Positions 1 to 6,353 of a stretch of 64,000 nt of DNA are shown here, piece after piece. The notes beneath the pieces were generated by a model, which saw only the letters and a list, made by a program, of their open reading frames with translations, had not been told where the DNA came from and made no database searches. Position 1 is the first letter of the stretch; every line of letters begins with the position of its first letter. The DNA is from JAHBVH01 sp034432375 (GTDB taxonomy: Bacteria > Chloroflexota > Anaerolineae > Caldilineales > Caldilineaceae): positions 10,248-74,247 of the forward strand of contig DAOUCA010000118.1 in the NCBI GenBank assembly GCA_034432375.1, in the 5' to 3' direction. The position numbers were made by a program, and so were the translations under genes.

Positions 1-1
1 C

Positions 2-1069
2 CAACATCCAGAAGCGGTGGAAAATCCCTTCTATCGGATGGCACCAACTTGGGCGCTCTACCCAATTGTACTCATTGCCACGGCAGCAACGGTCATTGCC
101 TCACAAGCGCTGATCACTGGTGCCTTTTCCCTGACGCGGCAGGCCGTCCAACTGGGGTATCTGCCGCGCATGTCGATCAATCATACCTCTGAGGAAGAGA
201 TTGGTCAGATCTATATCCCTGGCATCAATTGGTTGCTGATGGTGGCCTGTATTGCCCTGGTGCTCGCCTTTGGGTCGTCGAGCAATTTGGCCGCCGCCTA
301 TGGCGTTGCCGTGACGACGACGATGGTAATTACAGCGCTGCTACTTGCCGTCGTCGAACGCGAACTCTGGCATTGGTCGCACCCCAAAGTTATTGCATTT
401 ACAGCATTTTTTCTGCTCATCGACCTGGCATTTTGGGGTGCCAATATCGTCAAGGTACCTGCCGGTGGTTGGTTCCCGCTGGCAATAGGGGCGATTGTCT
501 TTACCTTGATGACCACCTGGAAACGTGGGCGTGGTATTCTGCGAAAACGGCTACGCGCCGGGGCGATGCCCTTTACGGAATTCACCGAGCGACTACGGGT
601 GGATAAGTATGCCCATGTCCCTGGGACAGCAGTCTTTATGTACAGCGATCCCAGCGGAACACCGCCAGCGCTGCTGCACAATATCAAGCATAACAAAGTC
701 CTGCATGAGCAAGTGATTCTGCTTTCGGTTGCGATGGAAGAGATCCCACGCGTGGCAAACAAAGAGCGCATCGAGGTCCATCACCTGGAAAATGGCTTCT
801 ATCGGGTGGTTCTCCACTACGGCTTTTTGGAAGACCCCAATGTGCCGCGCGATTTGGTACAAGTGCGCGATCATGGGCTCCGTCTAAAGCTTTCAGAAGT
901 AAGCTACTTCCTGGGGCGGGAACGGCTGCTGACCGCAACGAACCCAGAAATGGTTGGCTGGCGCGAAAACCTTTTCGCTGTCATGAGTCGCAATGCGCGC
1001 AACGCTACCGACTTTTTCCGCCTGCCGCCGGATCGGGTGGTCGAATTGGGCGCGCAGGTGGAGTTGTAA
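2..1069 (+). CDS. kup: Kup-family potassium uptake permease, C-terminal part
   Basis: This is the last 355 codons of a KUP/HAK/KT potassium transporter, which takes up K+ (usually with H+) across the cytoplasmic membrane. The frame is open to the left edge of the window. The GTG at base 17 is internal (Val in an ENPFYRMAP context), so the gene starts outside the window. Visible family signatures are NPFYRMAPTWALYP, the SQALITGAFSLTRQA helix, and YIPGINWLL followed by SSNLAAAYGVAV. About five transmembrane helices come first, then a soluble tail of about 170 residues with many His, Arg and Glu, as is usual for Kup. It converges on the ABC-F gene across a 78-bp gap filled by a perfect palindrome. 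Family assignment is secure; transport specificity is inferred from the family. Confidence 0.94.
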   Translation, partial: QHPEAVENPFYRMAPTWALYPIVLIATAATVIASQALITGAFSLTRQAVQLGYLPRMSINHTSEEEIGQIYIPGINWLLMVACIALVLAFGSSSNLAAAYGVAVTTTMVITALLLAVVERELWHWSHPKVIAFTAFFLLIDLAFWGANIVKVPAGGWFPLAIGAIVFTLMTTWKRGRGILRKRLRAGAMPFTEFTERLRVDKYAHVPGTAVFMYSDPSGTPPALLHNIKHNKVLHEQVILLSVAMEEIPRVANKERIEVHHLENGFYRVVLHYGFLEDPNVPRDLVQVRDHGLRLKLSEVSYFLGRERLLTATNPEMVGWRENLFAVMSRNARNATDFFRLPPDRVVELGAQVEL

Positions 1070-1081
1070 GGCTTTGATTAA

Positions 1082-1137
1082 AGGATTGACGATTTCGGTG
1101 TAAAGCTTGCAAGCTTTACACCGAAATCGTCAATCCT
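1082..1137. terminator. 56-bp perfect palindrome, probable bidirectional terminator
   Basis: Two perfect 28-nt arms (AGGATTGACGATTTCGG... and its complement) meet with no spacer between bases 1109 and 1110. It sits in the 78-bp gap between the convergent kup and ABC-F stops, so a bidirectional terminator is the simplest role. There is no long U tract on either strand. Its length and perfection exceed normal terminators, and it could also be a small palindromic mobile repeat. Confidence 0.6.
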
Positions 1138-1147
1138 AAGTTACGCG

Positions 1148-2836
1148 CTATCGCTGCCCGACTGCCGTCCCCAGCACGCGCTCGCGCAGATAATCAGCAT
1201 AACCGCTGTTAAAGATGCGCAGTTGGCCCTCTCCCAAGGCCCAAATCTCCGTCGCCACCTGCTGCACGAGATAGCGGTCGTGCGAGATCAGCAGAATCGT
1301 CCCGTTGTATGCCTCCAGCACCTCCTGCAAGACCTCTTGTGCGGGCAGGTCGAGGTGGTTGGTTGGCTCGTCAAGTAGGAGCAAGTTTGCGCCTTGCAAG
1401 GCCAAAATCGCCAAGGCGAGCCGCCCCCGCTCCCCACCGCTCAACGCCCCCACTAGCTTATAGACATCATCGCCGTGAAAGAGATAGTGTGAGAGATGCC
1501 GCCGTGCGCCCCCTTCGTCGAGCCGCTGATGCTCCTCGCTTCGTGGCTGGCTGAGCAATTCGGTCAGCACCGTGTGCGTGGGGTCAAGTTGATCGTGCGC
1601 CTGGGCAAAGTAACCCACGTGAACTTTATAGCCAAGCTCCACCGTGCCGGCTAGGGGTGGTAACTGACCGAGAAGGGTACGCAGCAGCGTCGTCTTGCCC
1701 GCGCCATTGGGGCCAATTAAGGCTACTCGGCTCCCACGGTGCAATTTGATGTCGTCGCTCACAAAGAGCGGCTCCTCATAGCCAACTAGCAGACCTCGGG
1801 TTTGCAACACCATTTTGCCACTGGCAGGCGCGGCCGGCAGCGTCATACGCATTTGCGCCCATTCGCCGGAAGGGCGGCGCATCTCCTTGAATTTAGATTT
1901 GACGCGGCCGACCTTGATCGCCTGACCGTCGGCCTCTAACTCATCGCTGAGGCGGCGCAATTTACCCATTGCCATATTACGCCCACGCCCTGCGATGTTC
2001 TTGTAGATAAAGTCCATCTCCTTGCTCAGCCGGTCGTGGGTAGCGTCGAACTCCTTCTGGCGACGGGCCCAGCGCTCGGCTCGTTGGGTTGTGTAGGCGC
2101 TGTAGTTGCCACGGTAGACTTCGATTTCCGTGCTGCTCATCTCCCAGACCATATTCACCACGTTATCGAGAAAGTAGCGGTCGTGGCTCACGACCAAGAG
2201 CGCGCCGGACCAGCTCTGCAACATCTTTTCCAGCCACTCAATCGCCTGCACATCGAGATGGTTGGTCGGTTCATCCAACATCAAGAGTTCCGGCTTCTCC
2301 AAGAGTAGACGGGCCAGCAAGGCGCGCGTCTTTTGTCCACCGCTCAGTTGGCTCAGTGGGAATAGCCAATCATCGGCATGAAAATCAAGACCTTCCAAGA
2401 CCTGTTCAATCCGCATTACATACTCATAGCCACCACCGGCTTCATAGGCCGTTTGCAAGGCACCATACTCTTCGAAGAGTTCTTCACTCATCTCGCCGGC
2501 TGCCATACGCGCTTCAAAGACAGCCATCGCCGTCTCCATCGCTTGCAGTTCGGCAAAGACGGTAAGCATTTCGCCGTAGACCGTATTCTGGCGGCTGGCA
2601 AAGGTGTCGACCGCTTCTTGATGCAGATAGCCCAAGCGCGTGTTGCCGGCGCGATGAGCACTGCCCGCCGCCGGCCTGTCGAGACCGGCGAGGATCCGCA
2701 AAAGGCTCGTCTTGCCCACACCATTGGGACCAACCAGACCAATCTTGCTATCGTGTTCAATTTTGGCCGAGATGCCATGAAAAATTTCAAAATTATCAAA
2801 TTGTTGCGCCAGATCGTGCGCGGTCAAAAGGGACAT
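1148..2836 (-). CDS. ABC-F family ATPase (ribosome-associated type)
   Basis: The 562-residue soluble protein has two ABC cassettes and no membrane helices, the layout of ABC-F proteins that act on the ribosome (translation factors or antibiotic protection). Cassette 1 has Walker A GPNGVGKTS, signature LSGGQ and Walker B LLMLDEPTNHLD. Cassette 2 has GPNGAGKTT, LSGGE and LLLLDEPTNHLD. The charged linker between them (RWARRQKEFDATHDRL and onward) is the P-site interaction linker region. The frame is open further upstream, but ATG 2836 (MSLLTAHDL) is preceded by GGAG at 6-nt spacing and is where homology should begin. The 350-nt leader carries a consensus promoter, a short ORF and two similar terminators, which suggests attenuation. 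Whether it gives drug resistance or is a housekeeping factor cannot be told from sequence alone. Confidence 0.93.
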   Translation of the reverse strand: MSLLTAHDLAQQFDNFEIFHGISAKIEHDSKIGLVGPNGVGKTSLLRILAGLDRPAAGSAHRAGNTRLGYLHQEAVDTFASRQNTVYGEMLTVFAELQAMETAMAVFEARMAAGEMSEELFEEYGALQTAYEAGGGYEYVMRIEQVLEGLDFHADDWLFPLSQLSGGQKTRALLARLLLEKPELLMLDEPTNHLDVQAIEWLEKMLQSWSGALLVVSHDRYFLDNVVNMVWEMSSTEIEVYRGNYSAYTTQRAERWARRQKEFDATHDRLSKEMDFIYKNIAGRGRNMAMGKLRRLSDELEADGQAIKVGRVKSKFKEMRRPSGEWAQMRMTLPAAPASGKMVLQTRGLLVGYEEPLFVSDDIKLHRGSRVALIGPNGAGKTTLLRTLLGQLPPLAGTVELGYKVHVGYFAQAHDQLDPTHTVLTELLSQPRSEEHQRLDEGGARRHLSHYLFHGDDVYKLVGALSGGERGRLALAILALQGANLLLLDEPTNHLDLPAQEVLQEVLEAYNGTILLISHDRYLVQQVATEIWALGEGQLRIFNSGYADYLRERVLGTAVGQR

Positions 2837-2887
2837 ACCATTCTCCATCAGTACAATAAACAAAAACAAGCTTCTGCAGTTGGCAAC

Positions 2888-2917
2888 AAAAAACCGTCGG
2901 TGCTGTAACACCCACGG
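2888..2917 (-). terminator. Promoter-distal terminator hairpin in the ABC-F leader
   Basis: On the minus strand CCGTGGGTG pairs with CACCGACGG (one internal mismatch, loop TTACAG-like), followed directly by TTTTTTGTTGCC. It lies about 50 nt before the ABC-F start codon. The U tract and downstream GTTGCC are the same as in the hairpin at 2993-3030, so the two look like a duplicated terminator module. Confidence 0.6.
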
Positions 2918-2992
2918 CCCGGTCAATTGTGGCAGATGGCAGAAGCAATCCAATCCGTGCAACAGCGCAGATGGATGGCAGCGATCGGCAAC

Positions 2993-3030
2993 AAAAAACG
3001 CCGTGGATGCCAGAGAGGCACCCCACGGCG
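2993..3030 (-). terminator. Promoter-proximal terminator hairpin in the ABC-F leader
   Basis: On the minus strand CGCCGTGGGGTGCC pairs with GGCATCCACGGCG around a CTCTCT-type loop, followed by TTTTTTGTTGCC. This is a textbook intrinsic terminator located inside the leader, about 160 nt after the predicted transcription start and about 160 nt before the ABC-F start codon. It should stop transcription before the gene unless an alternative fold is induced. Confidence 0.7.
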
Positions 3031-3055
3031 CAAGCGCTAACCTATGTTGGTCATG

Positions 3056-3136
3056 CTAGCTGTTCGAGGGCACACTCCTCCCCTGGATAACCAAGGGAAA
3101 GCTTCTGGAGATGAACACGCGAACACTGTTACTCAT
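3056..3136 (-). CDS. Possible 26-residue leader peptide of the ABC-F gene
   Basis: An ATG-to-TAG ORF of 27 codons lies between the predicted transcription start (about 3190) and the first terminator. Its peptide begins MSNSVRVFISRSF. The ribosome-binding site is weak (GAG about 11 nt upstream). Position, size and the terminators behind it fit a regulatory leader ORF of the kind known for inducible ABC-F resistance genes. The ORF could be chance. A GGGGAGGAG stretch near its end could serve an even shorter overlapping ORF. Confidence 0.3.
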   Translation of the reverse strand: MSNSVRVFISRSFPLVIQGRSVPSNS

Positions 3137-3196
3137 ACGATCAACTCAATCAAATAATTCAACAGAAAATAGACTCTTTTTCGATAATCCGACGCC

Positions 3197-3225
3197 AGTA
3201 TAACAGAGCGACCATCGCCTGTCAA
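3197..3225 (-). promoter_or_regulatory. Consensus sigma-70 promoter for the ABC-F leader
   Basis: On the minus strand TTGACA (3225-3220) and TATACT (3202-3197) are separated by exactly 17 nt. Transcription should start near 3190, giving a leader of about 350 nt before the ABC-F ATG at 2836. The -35 box abuts the terminator of the upstream cytochrome gene, so the ABC-F gene is transcribed independently. Confidence 0.78.
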
Positions 3226-3246
3226 GAGCCACGAGAAAAGTGGCTC
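3226..3246 (-). terminator. Terminator after the 223-residue cytochrome c gene
   Basis: GAGCCAC and GTGGCTC form a perfect 7-bp stem with a 7-nt loop, 18 bp beyond the cytochrome stop codon. The U tract is poor on this strand. It lies directly against the -35 box of the ABC-F promoter. Confidence 0.5.
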
Positions 3247-3263
3247 TATGTTCAATTCTGCGA

Positions 3264-3935
3264 TCATTCCCCACTTTTCAGGGTAAGCAAGTAGGAAATG
3301 AGTGTCTCGATCTCATCTCCGCTCAACGTTTGGGCGAGGGTAGCCGGCATCGATCCAGCGGTACAAGAGCCAAAGGGACATTGCGGGGCAACAAAAGCAT
3401 TGGGGTTGACAATCGATTCGTGCAGATACTGCTCGGCACTGTAACCGGCGATACGGGTGGCCGCATTGGCACCAATGTTCGCCAGATTTGGCCCCACAAT
3501 GCCCACGGCACCCGGTACCCCTGGAATCGTATGACAAGCGTTGCAGGTACCCTTTGCGACGGCGGCAACCACGGCATCCGAAGCAACCGGTGGGGCTGCG
3601 GTATCGACAACGCTCGCTTCACTCGTGGCTGATGCCGTCTCTACAGTTGGCTCAGCGGGCAATATTGTTGCCGTTGGCGGTAATGCCTCTGTCCCAGTCG
3701 CCGTTGGCCGGCTAATCAGCGGGGTAGCGGTCGGTTCAGAGGTAGGGGTGGTCGGCTCAGGGGTATCCGCCACAGCACGGTCCGTCACTGCGACAGTTGG
3801 GGTCATCATTACCGCGGCCAAGACCGGTCGGCCAGGGTCAGCGAAGCTCTTCACCAGCAAAAGCAGCAGCGCAACCACCGCCAGCAGATTCACCGCCAGA
3901 CCAAGCCAAAGAAAACCTCGATCATTTGTTTCCAT
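3264..3935 (-). CDS. Membrane-anchored c-type cytochrome
   Basis: The 223-residue protein has an N-terminal membrane helix (residues about 8-30), a Thr/Pro/Ala-rich linker of about 90 residues (repeated PT, EPT and TAT motifs), and a C-terminal cytochrome c domain. Haem binding is shown by CNACH near residue 132. A distal Met is plausible in AGSMPATLAQ, just before the final helix DEIETLISYLLTL. It should be an electron carrier on the outer face of the membrane. AAGGAG lies 8 nt before the ATG. A second small cytochrome and a NosL-type lipoprotein follow upstream on the same strand, but separate terminators suggest separate transcripts. A 20-bp tandem repeat lies just upstream of the start region. 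Redox partners are not evident in the window. Confidence 0.88.
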   Translation of the reverse strand: METNDRGFLWLGLAVNLLAVVALLLLLVKSFADPGRPVLAAVMMTPTVAVTDRAVADTPEPTTPTSEPTATPLISRPTATGTEALPPTATILPAEPTVETASATSEASVVDTAAPPVASDAVVAAVAKGTCNACHTIPGVPGAVGIVGPNLANIGANAATRIAGYSAEQYLHESIVNPNAFVAPQCPFGSCTAGSMPATLAQTLSGDEIETLISYLLTLKSGE

Positions 3936-3950
3936 TCTACCATCTCCTTA

Positions 3951-4048
3951 TTATTGGCACAGGGTGCGACATTATTGCACAGGATGCGACATTATTGCGC
4001 AGGATGCGACATTATTGCACAGGGTGCGACTTAGTGCGCAGGATGCGA
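3951..4048. repeat. 20-bp tandem repeat, about 4.5 copies
   Basis: The unit ATTATTGCACAGGATGCGAC is repeated head to tail with one or two substitutions per copy (for example CAGGGTGCGAC), the last copy being degenerate (ACTTAGTGCGC). It lies 15-113 bp upstream of the ATG of the cytochrome gene on the minus strand, where promoter elements would be expected. Together with the hairpin at 4156-4207 it accounts for the non-coding stretch 3936-4239. Confidence 0.9.
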
Positions 4049-4155
4049 GCCACAAAGTATTTGTATAGATGGTAGTGTATCGGGAAAATCGAAGAGGGTC
4101 TGCGACCAAAGTCTCATGCGGCGTAACGCAGGTGACATAAGGAGCCCAAAGCAAA

Positions 4156-4207
4156 AGAGCGCCGGCATCCAATCTGATCGGGAGATCGACTCGGATGCCG
4201 GCGCTCT
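4156..4207 (-). terminator. Terminator after the lipoprotein cytochrome gene
   Basis: A perfect 15-bp stem (AGAGCGCCGGCATCC with its complement) with a 22-nt loop lies 33 bp past the stop of the gene at 4240. On the minus strand it is followed by TTTTGCTTT, as expected for an intrinsic terminator. Confidence 0.8.
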
Positions 4208-4239
4208 GGTGGTGCGGATAGGATGGCCTATGGGTACGG

Positions 4240-4674
4240 TTAGTTTACATGAATCGAACGAATATAGGCTACGATGTGGCGCAACTGCTCATCGCTAAGC
4301 GCTGGGTTGCCGCCTTTGGGGGGCATATCGACCCCAGTCGTGTTGAGCGGATCACTAATGCGCCGCCCTTCTTTGACAAAAGCAATCAGTTCCTCATCCG
4401 AAAGGCCGGCAATAAATTCACTCTTGGTCATATCTTTACCAAGCCCTTGGACACCTTCGCCGGTCGGCCCATGACAGGCCGCACAGGTTGTGGAAAAGAT
4501 CTGCTTCCCGGTTGCAGGGTCACCAACCGGGGCAGCGGCCTCGGCCACATTGGCGGCTGCGGTCGGGGCGACGGCTTGTGGTTCTGAGACCGCTGGCTCA
4601 CCATCACCACCACAAGCAGCCACGGCTACCAGCAGACTCAACATGAGTACGAACACACTGATAATACGCTTCAT
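4240..4674 (-). CDS. Small lipoprotein cytochrome c
   Basis: The 144-residue protein has a lipoprotein signal peptide with lipobox AVAAC (Cys at about 21), an Ala/Pro-rich spacer, and one cytochrome c domain. Haem attachment is CAACH (residues about 66-70) in the context IFSTTCAACHGPTGEG. The axial Met candidate is in GVDMPPKGG, followed by the terminal helix SDEQLRHIVAYIRSIH. This is the layout of cytochrome c6/cbb3-CcoP-like soluble electron carriers tethered to the outer membrane leaflet. GGGGAG and AAGGAT lie just upstream of the ATG. It neighbours another cytochrome and a NosL-type protein, so the three may serve one respiratory function. Confidence 0.9.
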   Translation of the reverse strand: MKRIISVFVLMLSLLVAVAACGGDGEPAVSEPQAVAPTAAANVAEAAAPVGDPATGKQIFSTTCAACHGPTGEGVQGLGKDMTKSEFIAGLSDEELIAFVKEGRRISDPLNTTGVDMPPKGGNPALSDEQLRHIVAYIRSIHVN

Positions 4675-4718
4675 CTATCCTTCTACTCCCCTTCTGATCG
4701 TTGAAAAATAACAGGGTC

Positions 4719-4748
4719 AAGTGTAGCTGACCTTGGCACGCTACACTT
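4719..4748 (-). terminator. Probable terminator of the NosL-type gene
   Basis: AAGTGTAGC and GCTACACTT form a perfect 9-bp stem with a 12-nt loop, 76 bp beyond the NosL-type stop. On the minus strand a T-rich stretch (TGTTATTTTTC) follows shortly after. Confidence 0.5.
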
Positions 4749-4823
4749 CCGCTATCTAGCCAGCCACCCCCTGGTCAGATGGCCAGGGAAGCAACGATCT
4801 GGCAGTACATTCGCAAAGCCACG

Positions 4824-5300
4824 CTACCGATACAGCGTAGCAGCTACAGATTGCGCCACCAAATCATCCCATGTCAACAGATCGCCCTGGCGTTCCGCTG
4901 CCATCGCTTCGGCAGCAGCCTGCGTGGCGTGTGCAGCAATGCCGTGACCCATCGGTGTGTGGATTTGATCGCTGATAACATAGTATGCCGTCGTCGCGTC
5001 GAGCCATTCTTCGCTAGTATAATCGTGGACATACCAGGCGACAACTGTACGCTCGCGATGGCGCGCCATATGGGTCAACAGATCACCGATATCGTCAAAG
5101 GCCAGACTTTCATAACGCCTTGGCCCAACTTCATAAGCATAACCAGCGGCATAGCGCGGGTCGTTGATGATCATGTTACATTCGGTGCAGAGGTCCTCAC
5201 CATAGCGGATCTTCGGCGGCGTCGCTTCGGTATCACCGTGCGCACAACCATTTAGCGCGACTACAGCTAATGTGATCCACAAGAATAACCAACGTTTCAT
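4824..5300 (-). CDS. nosL: NosL-family copper-binding lipoprotein
   Basis: The 158-residue protein has a lipoprotein signal (VVALNGC, Cys about 19) and the NosL signature CTECNMIINDPRYAAG, in which Cys-x2-Cys-x-Met can bind Cu(I). The later TPMGHGIAAH segment is also typical. NosL delivers copper to nitrous oxide reductase in denitrifiers, and related proteins occur with other copper or haem-copper oxidases. No nosZ or other nos gene is in this window. The neighbours are two c-type cytochromes, so a role in copper supply to a respiratory enzyme encoded elsewhere is the best guess. Family membership is firm; the client enzyme is unknown. Confidence 0.87.
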   Translation of the reverse strand: MKRWLFLWITLAVVALNGCAHGDTEATPPKIRYGEDLCTECNMIINDPRYAAGYAYEVGPRRYESLAFDDIGDLLTHMARHRERTVVAWYVHDYTSEEWLDATTAYYVISDQIHTPMGHGIAAHATQAAAEAMAAERQGDLLTWDDLVAQSVAATLYR

Positions 5301-5363
5301 TGCGACTATGTCCCTCCCTTTTAGTTAAAAGCAACTATCCATCTATCCTTATAAGAGCGCCGG

Positions 5364-5627
5364 TTGAGTAGCGAAGCGTATCGAAACCAGAGCGGTGGCT
5401 ACACGTAGATCTGGATAGTCAATACCTTCGCCAATTTCAGAAATTAGAGCCGTCATTCCTGCGCAGGCAGAAATCCATCTTCATGTTACACGAGTAGATT
5501 CCTGCCTGCGCAGGAATGACATCTGGAAATTTCCGCCAAAACAAGGTTTGGCGAAGGTATTACTTATAGATAAGTAAATTAGGGACCTATACAGACCGTG
5601 GCTTCGATACGCTAGAAAGTCGTCAAC
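5364..5627. repeat. Nested inverted-repeat element
   Basis: Three inverted pairs are nested. The outer pair (around 5364-5390 and 5597-5627) shares TTGAGTAGCGAAGCGTATCGAA-like sequence imperfectly. The middle pair AATACCTTCGCCAA (5421-5434) and its complement (5548-5561) is perfect over 14 bp. The inner pair GTCATTCCTGCGCAGGCAG (5452-5470) and its complement (5502-5520) is perfect over 19 bp. The inner sequence resembles widespread REP-like CCTGCGCAGG repeats and recurs at 59152-59216. It fills most of the 371-bp gap between divergent genes. Confidence 0.8.
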
Positions 5628-5671
5628 CCAGCCGCTGCTCTGCATCAGTCCTATTGAATAAGGATTTATGC

Positions 5672-6325
5672 ATGTTAGGATTGAAATATCGCGTCGACAC
5701 GTTGTTAATCGTGATCTTCTTCGTACTCCTTGTGGGTTGTCAGCCAATTCAGCTGCCCAGCCCGGGTGCCGAAGCGCCGGCCACTGACAGCAGTGAACTT
5801 ACTCCCGCTGCGCCAACAGCCGATCCCAATGCGCCTTTGCCACCCAATGAGGCGCAAGCGCCAGTGCTTTTTCAAGTCCCGGAACTAGGCCTTACGGTAG
5901 ACATTCAAACGATGGGTTGGGTTGTGACCGAAGAGAACGGGCAACGAACCACAAAATGGATTGTGCCGACGGATGCCATCGGCTGGCAAGCCAACAGTGT
6001 TGGTGCTGGTGGAGCAGGCAATCTGGTCCTCTCAGGCCATCAAGCGTTGGGTAGTGCCGTCTTTGCGCCGTTAGCATTGGGTGATATTACCGTGGGACAA
6101 GAGATTGATTTGACCGATGTCGATGGTCAAAGCTTTCGCTATCGGGTGGTCGAGGTCTCGGAACCAATTCCGATCCTTGGCGCAACCGAAGAAGATAATG
6201 CCCTTTCCCGCTCTTATGTACAACCGAGTGAGAATGCAATTTTAACGATGATAACCGGCTGGCCAGACTTTACAACGACACACCGTATCTTTGCAGTGGC
6301 CGAATATGTAGGACGAGTCCCGTAA
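5672..6325 (+). CDS. Sortase-fold lipoprotein lacking the catalytic Cys
   Basis: The 217-residue protein has a lipoprotein signal peptide (LLVGC), a Pro/Ala-rich spacer to about residue 60, and a sortase domain. The active-site His is present (LVLSGHQ, His123) and so is the Arg after the active strand (HRIF, Arg205). The strand that normally reads T-L-x-T-C reads LTMITGWPD, with GGC (Gly196) where TGC (Cys) is expected. It is therefore unlikely to be a transpeptidase and may be a structural or binding relative. An upstream in-frame TTG (5654) exists, but ATG 5672 has AAGGA at proper spacing. It heads a plus-strand run of envelope genes. Confidence 0.82.
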   Translation: MLGLKYRVDTLLIVIFFVLLVGCQPIQLPSPGAEAPATDSSELTPAAPTADPNAPLPPNEAQAPVLFQVPELGLTVDIQTMGWVVTEENGQRTTKWIVPTDAIGWQANSVGAGGAGNLVLSGHQALGSAVFAPLALGDITVGQEIDLTDVDGQSFRYRVVEVSEPIPILGATEEDNALSRSYVQPSENAILTMITGWPDFTTTHRIFAVAEYVGRVP

Positions 6326-6353
6326 TCCTATTATCGTTCCTGTAGAGGATAGA

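Noticed and set aside
2837..2962. N-terminal extension of the ABC-F ORF to 2962
   Set aside because: It would translate one of the leader terminators. ATG 2836 has GGAG at 6 nt and starts the family homology.
3951..4048. CRISPR array
   Set aside because: The 20-bp units are contiguous without spacers and no cas gene is present.
5654..6325. Active sortase anchoring the secreted island proteins
   Set aside because: The catalytic Cys is Gly, and the island proteins carry no LPxTG-type signal followed by a membrane helix.
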